Below, piece by piece: positions 40,707-51,391 of a stretch of DNA of 64,000 bases; the first letter of the stretch is position 1, and each line of letters opens with the position of its first letter. The stretch is from Verticillium longisporum. Lineage: Eukaryota > Ascomycota > Sordariomycetes > Glomerellales > Plectosphaerellaceae. The stretch covers positions 1,240,001 to 1,304,000 of the forward strand of contig JAETXT010000002.1 in assembly GCA_019188255.1 (NCBI GenBank), read 5' to 3'. Made by a program: the position numbers and the translations under genes. The notes beneath the pieces were generated by a model, which had not been told where the DNA came from, did no database searches, and saw nothing but the letters and a program-made list of their open reading frames with translations.

Positions 40707-42251
40707 TCTTTCTTGATCTATTTATTCCGGCCGATTGGGCCATGCTTAGCCGGCTGCAACGCAGTGCACAGAGTCCACGGGATGGAGGGCGGGTTGCTAA
40801 CTGTTCATGATGATATTTACACGGTGGTGCAAGTGTGGGTGTGGTAGGATGTTAGGACAAGGAGGACGGGTGAGGATGGTTTGTTTTACTGTAGTAATGA
40901 TAGCTGGGCGAACGGTATTGATAAGCTTAAGTGTGAGGAGGTGTTTAAGGGATGAGAAAGGATGGTTGGGAGCGGCGGCGATGGGATATTTAAGTCGCCT
41001 GAGCACGCCAAAGTAGGAGGACTTAGTTGTAGCTGATCGGATGCGGGGTTGTCTATAACCTCACACCTTCCTCCCTGACCTGTCATGCGTTGTACCTACA
41101 CTTTTGACCCTACCTTTTCCCGACTCGACATCATGGCTGAGCGGGCACTGCACAGCCCGCTCAGGTAATATGAAAATAGCCTTCTCGCCTCAATCGTCCG
41201 GCATGTCCTGAATTGCCTACCGAGTTTTGCATCGTCACCAGGGATGCTTGGGGATTCGCCTGCAGCAGGACGAAGTTGTCACACTTGATGGCGCTGATGC
41301 GGTTACCATATCTGAGCACAAGCACCAGCGACCCATAAGTGTTTGGGGAAAATGTACCAGGTACACTGGAATCCTGCTGCTGGCTGTCGTTCGATCAGCA
41401 TCTCATCCTACCTACATGTGGTGAAGGGGCTGACAACGCGTTGCAATTGACGTCACATGGCGGCGGAGAGCTGCCTCCCAAATGAGTAACGGAAGAAGGG
41501 GTGGTGCATGGGAGATGGCCGCTTACCCAGCTCGCAGATCGCTCACCAAAGAACGGGTTGCATATCAAGTGAAGCTTGGGTTCCTTCGAGCTGCGTCCGC
41601 GGGCAGTTTCCGAGAGGCTCTGTCACGGCCTGCCGCTCGTCGAGCTATCGATGGCCCCATGACCCATCACACGCCAGCTTCCCGCACCACCTGCCTTGTC
41701 TGCCGATACATCATCGTCTCCAATTTCCCCACAAGCTCGCCCCGCCTGGCAGATGTTGCATGCTAAGCTTTGAGCGTCGGCAAAGCACCCAGCTCAGTGG
41801 TCAGCACCGGTTAGCGCTGCTCTCGCGCCACTAGAGTGACTTATCAACGATCGGGTGTCCAGCCGGCCAATGCCGGTTGATGGGGGCGCATCTTGAAGTG
41901 TCATGTTCCTCGAGGTAGAGAGCGCGCAGACACGACGAATGGAGTACGCAGTACCCAAGCCCCCTCGAGAATGTCTGGTGACTAGTCAGCCACAACAGGC
42001 CTAGATCAAGCAGACCCACATGTGCTCGCCACGCTCCAACCCCTAACGCTACTTGGGCTGGTCAGTGTAGCCCGCCGTACTGGCTCTCTTAGGTAGTAGG
42101 CCCACGCCCACCACCCGGTGCCTGCCCATTCCCTCACACAGGACCTGTGCGCTTAATGGGGGGTGGGCGCACGTAGAGTGGAACTGTTCAAAGGGCTCTA
42201 AGCCCACTCGCATCACGATGCGTCAGAGGACCAGACAGGAAGGGACATGTC
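40707..42251. other. 1.5 kb divergent intergenic region between the 94-aa gene and CCA1
   Basis: Holds both promoters. A perfect 9-bp-stem hairpin lies at 41138-41163 (listed separately). A C-rich patch (about 42100-42120) and a G-rich patch (42157-42170) can pair over eight bases. Open frames at 41.2-41.8 kb have no recognisable content. A very short uORF begins at an ATG at 42247, overlapping the CCA1 start in another frame. Confidence 0.45.
41138..41163. repeat. Perfect inverted repeat (9-bp stem, 8-nt loop)
   Basis: TGAGCGGGC and GCCCGCTCA flank an 8-nt loop. The stem is GC-rich and stable but is not followed by a T tract, so it is not a simple terminator. It lies in the intergenic region upstream of CCA1; it could be a protein-binding palindrome or chance. 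Confidence 0.7.
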
Positions 42252-44088
42252 ATGCTCCGGCCCCTAGCTCAGGTCCTTCCAGGCCCTCAGCATCGTCAAA
42301 TTATCACTTTGGTCATGAAGAGAAAGCTTGCCCAATCCGCATGTGCAAGTCGCTTCCCACCCTCCGCACGATCAAAACCCAACAATGCCATGGCGGCTGA
42401 CGCATCTACCATCCAACTTCAACTCACCGAACGAGAGCGCCAACTGAGGGATCTCCTCGTTGATGTTTCTAAATTCATCAACATCAATGATCAACTGCCA
42501 GAACCACTGGTTTTGCGATGGGCTGGGGGCTGGGTCCGTGACAAGCTTCTCGGCACTACTAGTCACGATATCGATGTGGCCATCAATGTGATGACTGGCC
42601 TCCGTTTCGGCGAGAGGCTGCGAGAATACTGCGATGTGCCCAAACTTGCGTCACGGCACGGCATCGAGCCTGACGATATTGGTAACCTCCACCGCATCGC
42701 TGCCAACCCTGAGAAATCTAAGAATCTCGAGACAACAACAGTAAAAGTCTTTGGACTTGACCTCGACTTCGTCAATCTTCGCACAGAGACGTACGCCGAA
42801 GACAGCCGGAACCCCACCGTAGATTTCGGCACAGCCGAAGAGGATGCTTTGCGGCGGGATGCGACAGTCAACGCCCTGTTCTTCAACTTACACACCGAGC
42901 AGGTCGAGGATTTCACAGGCGGCCTAGCTGATATGCGTGACCAGCTCATCCGCACACCTTTAGAGCCATTCCAGACTTTTATGGATGATCCTCTTCGAGT
43001 TCTCAGACTGGTTCGTTTTGCCAGTCGGCTCGGCTTTGCCATCGACCCAGCTGCAAGAGACGTCATGGCCGACCCAAACGTCTTGGCTGCCCTGCGCATC
43101 AAGATCAGCAGGGAGCGAGTGGGTGTAGAGTTGGAGAAGATGATGAAGGGTGAGTGGCCCCCATCAGTATTCTATAGGACAACGTGCTAACTGAGCCGAA
43201 GGCAATGACCCCCATCGCGCTCTTCAGCTCATTGACGAATTGGGCCTCCACCATGCTATCTACACAGACCCTGCTCGTGCTGATATCCCTCATCCAATCT
43301 TGTCCAAATGGCATATTGCGTATGGGCTTCTGAGGCTTCTCGAGCGCAGCAAAGCACCGGGATCCATACATGACGTCCTAGTTCGTACGGACGAGGATGT
43401 ATATTATTCGTGGATGTTAGCTTCACTCGTGCCCTGCGCGCATCTAACCGACCCCCGCGCTGATGCTCTTACCAAGGGTAGGCCATCTTTGCCAGTTGCT
43501 ACCACAGTTGCGCGTGAGGGCGCAAAAGCACCCAACAAACTCTGCGATGTGATTACGGCGGCGCACCGTAACCATTCTGAGATCCTTGGTCTCAAGAGAG
43601 ACGTATGCGCTGGGCGTGAGATTGGAAGTCAAAGAGATACACTTGGCATGACCATCCGAAAATGGGAAGGCCGCGAGTTACACTGGAAGCTGCAGGTCCT
43701 CAGCACTATACTCCTCGATGCCATGGATCACCTGCCAGACTTCGATATCAACAATGGTGGGTTGAACACACATGTGAGGTTCTTCTTGTCGAGCAAGCTA
43801 ACGTTAGATCCAGTGTCGAGAGGATGTCATGACTTGCTATCTGGGTGGCAGACGTTTCTTGATCACCTGACTGACGAGGGCTTAATGGACGTCACATCAA
43901 TTAAGCGACTTGTGGATGGCAAATGCTTAGGCAAGCATCTTGGTCTGAAACCAGGGAAATGGATGGGTGCTGCTTTGGAAGTATGCCTGGCGTGGCAATT
44001 GCGACATCCCGAAGCTACGGATCCCACGGGCGCCATTGAGGAGGTACGGAGGAGGAAGCACGAGCTGCAGATAGACGGATTATCATAA
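42252..44088 (+). CDS. CCA1: CCA1, tRNA CCA-adding nucleotidyltransferase
   Basis: Adds or repairs the 3'-CCA end of all tRNAs in nucleus/cytosol and mitochondria. Exons 42252-43149 and 43202-44088 (52 bp intron) give 594 residues from the first ATG. The catalytic head has LRWAGGWVRDKLLG (residues ~88-101), SHDIDVAI with the metal-binding DxD (106-108), KVFGLDLDFVNLRTETY, and EEDALRRDATVNALFFN. The template-reading helix region DDPLRVLRLVRFASRLGFAI also fits. Residues 1-46 are Arg/Lys/Ser/Ala-rich without acids, like a mitochondrial targeting sequence, and in-frame Met codons at 22 and 47 would give shorter forms. Yeast CCA1 is known to use several in-frame starts for dual targeting, so the same is likely here. 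Confidence 0.95.
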
Positions 44089-44481
44089 AGTCACCGGTAC
44101 CCTGACCACACTCAAATCTGCCAAATTTATGGGGCGAAATCCAGCCTAAATTGCCTTGTTGGTGGTTCAACAGAGGGAGAAATTGACGCGTTCCAGTTGT
44201 GAATTCATCAGTGATTGAATACACGAAGATCGATGAATGATACTGGGTGGTTCTCCATATCCCTCTAAAGCATGTTATATCCCTAACGCGGTAGCTCCGT
44301 CTGCATCCATCACAGGTGGGACGACAGCACCAGGCACATATCAAACGCATTCATGTATCAAGGCAGCACACTCCTATCAGGCCCAAATACAAATTGTCAA
44401 TGCCACGGCACTGCCTCACTGAGGCTACATCGCAAAGGCACCGGCAAAAAGAGATTTCTACGCCTCCGTGTTATGTGACAA
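44089..44481. other. Intergenic region between CCA1 and TTI2
   Basis: 393 bp in tandem orientation with the CCA1 3' end and the TTI2 promoter. No tRNA-like cloverleaf, repeat or significant open frame was recognised. Confidence 0.5.
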
Positions 44482-46096
44482 ATGACCAGCTTCACCGATC
44501 TAGTCAGAGAATTATCTCACATTCGCTCCCCGGCAAGTAAACCAGACTTTGACTGTAACATACCCTTGACTAATGATACATTCAAGGTCGATGCAGCTTC
44601 GGCATTGCGTCGTGATCTAGAGCACCGTGCCCGAGTGGGCGATGATCAGGAGGCCTTGAATGAGGTCTGCGTCTTCGCTGGTCGCACCCTTGAGGGGTTA
44701 CTCCTGGTTCCCTGTAACGCTACAGAGTCACATGCGCAACAATGGCTAGAAGCAGTCCATCATCTTCTTTCATCGCTTTCGATACTCTGTTTACGCCACT
44801 TTTGCATCATTAATATTGATACTTTCGTGGCTGTCTGTGCCTTTACAGATCCCCAAGCGCCTTGGTATGACAGGGTGTCGGCGAAGATCGCCCAGGGCAT
44901 CCTAGACACCAACGTTCGTCACACAGTCAATAGGCAGGACTCTATCTTGACTTCTATTCTCGAAGACGTCCTGCGACCACTGTTCTCTCGGTCGAAATCG
45001 GCGCGGATCACTACAACGGGTAGAAAATCCCAGTACCCCTGGCAAGCACAGCAAAATGAGGCTGTATTCAATAAAGATGATACTGCGGACACCACGGCCT
45101 GGAAGAGCGCGCATCCTTGGGCACTAAGCGTTTATTCCTGGACAGTGGCCAATTCAGAGGTAGAGCCTATTTCTCGACCACACTCGTGCCGGCCGGACAA
45201 CTGATGAACGGGCAGGAATTTTTCATCGGCAAGAAATGGCCACTATACACGCCAGTATTGTTGGCGCTATTGGATGACCCAGAGGCTAGGATCAAGGCGC
45301 GCGGCCTACAGATATCACGGGTGTTTGTACAGAAATGTTCTCCCTCCCTCTTATACGACACGGGCTTGGGCGACATTATGGAACAATCTATCACTCCGAT
45401 CCTCTCATACTTACCGTCACTGACGCCGGAAGACGAATCAGTCTTGCTCCTAGAAGCCGCGTACCCGGCTGTCATCGAGCTGGCGAGGCGGTATGCCAAA
45501 GACCCACAATTTGTCCCCTCTGCGCAGAGGATTCGGGCACGGCTAATGCGCGAGGTGTGCGGTGGATATATGCATGCCTCTCAGTTCCTCCTGGTCACAG
45601 ATGTGCTCTTGCGACACCTAGGCACCCTTGTCCATGACTCAGGCTTCGCCGCTTCGCCGTATCTGAAGGTGGGTAGTCTTCACACGAGTCCACGGTGTGC
45701 CGTCTTGCCAGACATTCCCTAACTCATATGTTCAAGGACATCATTCCGATTTTTACCGAAACTCTCCGTGACCCATTCATTGGACACTCCCCAGCCCGAC
45801 TGTCAACCACATTGGATGGACTGGCCCTCATTGTTCGAGTTTGTTGGCCGAGAGTGTCGACATCAGCATATGAGAGCGAGATCATCAGAGCACTAGCTGT
45901 CTGCTGGCTTTCATTGTATGACGACAGCGGAGATGGTTCACACCGTGAGCTTCTAGACAAGTTGCGATACACCGTCGAGGTGCTATCAGCTGCTGTTGAA
46001 GCGACGGGCACAAGGCTGGAGTTGAAGGTTGCGCCTCTGGTAGCCAAGGATGAGGTCTTGGGAGGCCTGTTCGACAGCAGGGCAAAGCAGATGTAA
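44482..46096 (+). CDS. TTI2: TTI2-like subunit of the TTT (Tel2-Tti1-Tti2) complex
   Basis: Helical-repeat protein of the TTT co-chaperone that stabilises PI3K-like kinases (TOR, ATM, ATR types). Exons 44482-45159, 45216-45668 and 45737-46096 (introns 56 and 68 bp) give 496 residues. The sequence is mostly leucine-rich amphipathic helices. The most family-like part is in the middle: HPWALSVYSWTVANSE joined to EFFIGKKWPLYTPVLLALLD and DPEARIKARGLQI, resembling the Tti2 (DUF2454) pattern of kinase-chaperone subunits. A second helical block (DIIPIFTETLRDPFIG...LDGLALIVRVCWPRV) closes the protein. Tti2 sequences diverge fast, so the call is less certain than for its neighbours. Convergent with FIG4, stops only 54 bp apart. 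Confidence 0.75.
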
Positions 46097-46150
46097 GCTG
46101 TAGGCCTCGCAATTCATCCAATAAATACCTGGCTCATCAGATAATCAGAG

Positions 46151-49100
46151 CTAGTCCACTGGCTGTTGCTTGAAGAAAGATTTTCCTCGTAGCCACTTCC
46201 TGTACGCTTTGTATCGCTTCTTCTGCGCGTCCTCCTCCGTTACCGTCAAGGGATTTTCGCCTACGCGCAAAAGCTCGGCATAGACGGCGGGGTCATCTTC
46301 CGGTCCTGTCTGCAAATGACTCTCAAGATGCCAGCTCCCGTTAATGTAATCTCGGTATTCAGAATCATTCTCAGCCTGTTCCTCTGCGGAAACAACAAGA
46401 GGTAGACTTTGGGGGTGGCTGACGTATCGATCATAGTCATTCGCCTCTATCTGGCTTACCGAGGGATTCAAAGATTGATGCACAGCTTTTGTGAAGGTCC
46501 ATTGCGCTGCCTTGGACTTCTCCTGCGGCGTCGGCTTGGTCTTCGGCAAAACGGACGGTTCCTCTGGCGTTGCTTTCATAATGCCTTGCTGACCGGTAAC
46601 TTTATCGTTTGCAGGTTGCAACCACCGCTGAATTGAAATGCCCCGGCCAGTACCGGTCGACGGTCGGTCCGGTGGTGTCATGGCCGTGTCGGGCCCTCGC
46701 AAAATCGATGCACTCTGCGGATCAACTATGGTCACTTCCTTCTTCGCCTTCTTCTTCTCTTGGGTTTCTGGATAGGTCTCGTTGCGAACTTTAAAGGGGC
46801 TAAGGTCATACCGACCGTCCTGTGTCGATTTGAATGGGATGTACTTGATAGTCGAGTTCATCTTATATGGGAACATCTTCAGGAAGGACGATAGGGTCGA
46901 CGGGCGATAATACTCGAGCCAGTAGTCGTCAAAAAAAGCAACAGGGGTGTCTCTGCCCTCGCTGGGTGGGTCACTCCGAGGCTGTATACTTCTTGCTTCA
47001 AGATACTGGGGGGTAAACCAGTTGATATAATCGCCTCTCGTCTTCTCCGACCACAACCTAGGGTCTGCGTGGTGAAGATAGTAGTCGGTCGCAAGGTCCC
47101 ATAGCATAGGCTGCCCCTGGGCAAAAATGTAGTTGCCCAAGAAGAGGTTGTACGCTTCCTGCCGCTGCCCATCCAGGAAGGAGTTGTTGTAATACCTTTT
47201 GAAGCTCTCAATCATATCGCGAGAGTGGCTTGTCCATTGGTTGATTTTGCGATACGTCTCCATCGTGTTGACCAATTGAGAACCTCCGTACTGCACAGCG
47301 ATGGTGTCTCCATGGTCGTGGTACATGTGGGTGAAGAGATTAACAGCATCTGTGTCGTAATCAATAGCCGTGTCCTCCAAGATGCCGAGGGCATGAAGCT
47401 GATGTCCCAGCGCTCTCTTGCCGATCACAAATTGGGCGGCGTTGGTTCGATCAAGGCAGTCGATGCAATTCGTGCGGGCAACCCCATTCTGCACTCTTAT
47501 GGGGTTAACATTGCCGTCCCCGTCGTGGAACAAGCCTGTGGTCGTGACCACTGACTCGGCTATACTCTCCAGCGTTCCGATGACATCTTGATCGCGGCTC
47601 TTCGCAGCCCTACTCATGTCCCATGCTTCATAGATGATTTTTTCCCGTCAGGTAGGAACTGATTTAGGTATTTGATGGCGTTGGTGAACTCGACCAACAG
47701 CTTGGATTCTCGTGGCGTACGTTCGCGGGCTTTGACCAGGTTCAATACGTAAATGGGGGCACCGTAGCGTTCAAACAGATTGTTGAAGTGAAGCGCTGCT
47801 GCGCCATAGAAAGGATCCACCAGGTTCAGTTCGATGGGAGGCTTCGGAGTAACGCCTGTGTTGTCTTGGGTCCAGTACAAGGGTATACTTCCACGGTGCT
47901 GCACATACGATGTGTACTGAGGGCTTGCATAGAGCCGCGGTCCGGGAGCATGGAACGACGTGGTTAGAGCCTCGGAAACGATCTGCTCCGTCTCGACGTC
48001 GTTGGCTACGTAACCCTATTATACACATCAGTTCAGGGGCTCAGTCCAATTCTAAGTTCAAGGGCTTACCAAATCGTTTGCACCGCGCTTAAGAAAACGG
48101 GCACCAGCAAAATATCGGGACCGCCGTGCTATGATGGTGATATGCGCCGTCCGTCCATATATTGAGAGTGCTGGAAGCAGATTTGTGATGAGATTAGCGT
48201 GACAGGCATTCGAATATCGTCACTTACCTGCTTGGTCAATATAGCCATGTATTATAGGGCGGCACCAGTCGAAGGGATCCTTGAGAGCTTGCACAACAGG
48301 TTGCAGAAGGTGGCTGTTCCAGACAAACATAGCATTGAAGTCATCATCAGGGGTACAAGATAGCCCTTTTGCGAGGGCCTCCCGCTCTCGAGCCATATTG
48401 TGCTGCAGCGTCCGCGTGATATCGTACGAGTAGCTATAGTAGAATGATCTAGTCAAATCCAGGTTGTTCAGAATGGCCAGGAACCGCGTCTCTTCGGTAT
48501 TGCGCACATCAGTCTTGAATCGAGCTGGGGTAAGTGGCACGAGTTCAGTTCCATCGATCTGGTAAACATAGTGGCCCCCTATCATGGCGACAGTGCTTTT
48601 CTTGGTGATCAAGAGCATGTAGTAAGGGCCCGTGAATTTAATGAATCCAAGCAGGCCCCATGTCGTGCAACGCAGCTTGATACCTCCGGTGCCTTTATTG
48701 CCATCGTCGATGGTGTCGAGAAGTTGGTTCATTTCTCGTTGACTATATACGATCTTGTCGTCCGTGATAGTAAGGTCGGAATCTTGGGTAGTCCTGTCGA
48801 TTTTGAGGATGCGATATCGTCGCTCCGTTACATCACCACCCACAATGTAGTAACGACTGGCCGTCTCATAAAGGCTGAACTTATGCATCTTATACACTAG
48901 ACGTTCATGTATTTTGTCGTCGATGGCGGGGCCTCGCCCGGCGGGCTCAGGGCTATTGGCTCGGGCGAAGGGTTTGGCTATTGCAGGCTCATTGTCATCA
49001 TTATCGTCGATGCCGGCTATAGGCGGCGGCTGTGCGTCTGTTGACGGCGAGTCGGCAATGTCGTCGTTTCGAAGAGGTGGAAAGGCAGGCTGTGGGCGAC

Positions 49101-49194
49101 TAGGCATACTGTTACTGTCGGCTTCATTATTGATGTTGTCGTTGAAGCTGCCACTCGTGGGGACAACATCATCCGAATCAGCCTGACCCGCCAT
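46151..49194 (-). CDS. FIG4: FIG4, SAC-domain phosphoinositide 5-phosphatase (frame broken by one base)
   Basis: Vacuolar/endosomal phosphatase that turns PI(3,5)P2 into PI3P and scaffolds the Fab1-Vac14 complex. Exons on the minus strand: 49194-48228, 48170-48070 and 48015-46151 (introns 57 and 54 bp). An acidic, disordered N-terminus of ~90 residues is followed by the SAC domain: [77 protein letters not shown] and the catalytic CIDCLDRT (CX5R, near residue 545). At 47638-47643 the frame breaks: FLPDGKK is followed in another frame by [13 protein letters not shown]. One extra T in the T6 run (plus strand) restores a 977-residue protein. The start codon lies only ~150 bp from the RIP-degraded block. 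Confidence 0.94.
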
Positions 49195-49345
49195 GTTCGA
49201 TTGCGAATCATTCCATACGAAAACAAGCTTCGAGAGCTGTTGCAGGTTTGATCGTAATCCGGCAAGGGAGGGCTAAAATAGACCCGTCGAATCAACTCAG
49301 GTGGATGACATCTGCGGGTCACTTCCAAGGGATAGCGAGTATTCA

Positions 49346-51291
49346 AAAATACTAAAGGAATATAGAGCTAAACGTATAGGTATAGATAAATTAATAAAAC
49401 TATAAAACCTAACTTATTTAAGTAGTTTCTATAATAGCTCTATATATATCTAGGTATAAATTAATATATATAATAAGTAAATATACTATATAAGTAATTA
49501 TACTATATAATTATAACTTTATAAATATCTATTCTATATTACGTTTTTCTCTATTAATAATAGTATTATAATTATCTAATAAAGTATAATTACTCTTTAT
49601 AATCTAGGCTATTAAATAAAGTCCTTAACTTAATATCTATTATATTATTAATATTTTTAGTATTTATTATATTAAGCTTAATTAATAAATAAAAGGTATA
49701 GCTTTATAATATAATATTATATTTAAATTAAAGAAATTAATAGAGCTAGAATAATTAATAATTACTTAATATATATTTAAATAGGATTCTTAAGTATTTC
49801 CTCTATAATTTTATAAAGTAAAAGATATAGCTAATCGATTATTTTCTAATTATAGTATAATATATTAGGAAATATTAAGCCTTAAACTTTATTAAATGAT
49901 AATTAGAATTTAAAACATATTTCTTTTATTAATATAATTATAAAACGGCTTTATATAAAGACTTTAATAAAATAAATAATATATAATATAGGCGAATAGC
50001 CTATATAGATAAGTAGCCTACCTACTTCGATATTTTAAACTATTTTAATTAATAACTTAATAATAAGATATTAGATTAAATTAAAATTCACTTATCGGTA
50101 TTATCTAACTCTAATTTAATTAATTAATAAATTCTTATATTATAATTAATTTTCCTATAGATATTATAGCTCTATTTCTTTAATATAGAGTAAATCGCTA
50201 TAATCGGGTTTTAATACGTTTCTTCTATTATTTAAATATTTACCTCCTTCTAAGAGTTCTAATCTTATTTATTAATTTATATTATTTTCCCTCTAAATCT
50301 AAATTATACTTTTTTAGTTCTATAATATTAGCTTAATACTATATTATTATTATAAAAATATTTAATATCTTAGCCTATAAGGGTATAATAATATATAATT
50401 ATTTATATTTCCTTTATAATCTAGTTAATAATATTAAGAATAAATATTAAAGAGCTTCCTTAATAATAGGAGATATTAGGACCTTACATTGGGGGCATAT
50501 TAGTATTAGTATAAATAATTAACTATCTAGTACTACTAGTATCTAGGCGGATACCCCTATTAGTGGAGTGCCCTAGCCCTAGGACTCTAGCGGAGTCTAG
50601 CTAGAGTCCGTAGCTAGAGTAGTCTCTATAGGTGCCCCTAATAGGAGATTCGATTTTTAATTAATTTAGATTATAAATAGGCCTCTTAAGTAATTATAAG
50701 CATTTAATTTATCTAAGATTATAATAGGCTATAAGATAATAATAGAAGTATTAATATTAATAAATAAATACCTAGCTCTAATAGAGTTAATTTAAGATTA
50801 AAAGGTATAAATCCTAACCCTCGAAAACCTCTTTATATTCTTTTTAATTATTAAAGCCTAATAAATAGCTAAAGAATATAAATACAAAGTCTTTTTTATT
50901 AATATATAATATATTAGCCTTTATCTCATCTTTAATTTATTAATTATATATTTCTTTAATAATTTAAAAGAATTAATATTAAGATACTAGAATAAATATA
51001 ATAAATAAAGAAGTATAATATACTTAATAAGTAAATAAGATAAATAAGCGAATAAGATAACCGATTATAATTATATAATAACTAATTTTTTAATATAAAC
51101 TCCTTAACTATAAATAATAAAGATAATTTCTAGAGAAGGATAGTTATTCCTTATTCTCTAAGTTATAGAAAATAACCCTTCTCTTAAAACCTAGAAAGCT
51201 ATTATAATCTATAATATTAATTATATAACCCTTAATTATTATAAGAATTATTGAATTAATATTAGAGGATTACCTAGGTTAGTAATTACTA
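49346..51291. repeat. RIP-degraded AT-rich block, left part
   Basis: Starting about 150 bp upstream of the FIG4 ATG the sequence becomes almost pure A/T with stop codons in all frames and almost no CA or TG dinucleotides. That is the pattern expected when RIP converts CpA to TpA on both strands of repeats. No gene can be read. One segment (about 50484-50660) is less degraded and is listed separately. Confidence 0.9.
50484..50660. repeat. Less-degraded ~175 bp insert with a short palindrome
   Basis: This island within the AT-rich block keeps CA, TG and GC-rich words. It contains a 10-bp inverted repeat, GGACTCTAGC and GCTAGAGTCC, at 50582-50609 with an 8-nt spacer, and an outer 8-bp pair CCTATTAG / CTAATAGG. 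It could be a small non-autonomous element or a fragment that escaped RIP because it is single-copy or short. Confidence 0.4.
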
Positions 51292-51293
51292 TA

Positions 51294-51343
51294 ACGTAAT
51301 CCACAAGCGAGTGGTTCACCCAAGCGAGTGGTTCACTTCGCCC
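51294..51343 (+). repeat. Left terminal inverted repeat with two internal direct repeats
   Basis: Begins ACGTAATCC. Inside it the 15-mer AAGCGAGTGGTTCAC occurs twice (51305-51319 and 51322-51336), 17 bp apart. Paired sites within a TIR are a plausible transposase-binding arrangement. Confidence 0.9.
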
Positions 51344-51391
51344 GGGCCCACGACCTACACCTGAATTCTACAGATTCCACCTCCGCCCGCG

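Noticed and set aside
41482..41834. Frames of 94-108 codons upstream of CCA1
   Set aside because: No recognisable motif, no supporting splice sites, and Ser/Arg-rich composition typical of chance ORFs in GC-rich promoter DNA.
1..49194. Biosynthetic gene cluster or defence system
   Set aside because: All assigned genes are conserved housekeeping families; no polyketide/peptide synthase, oxidoreductase cluster or NLR-type gene is present.
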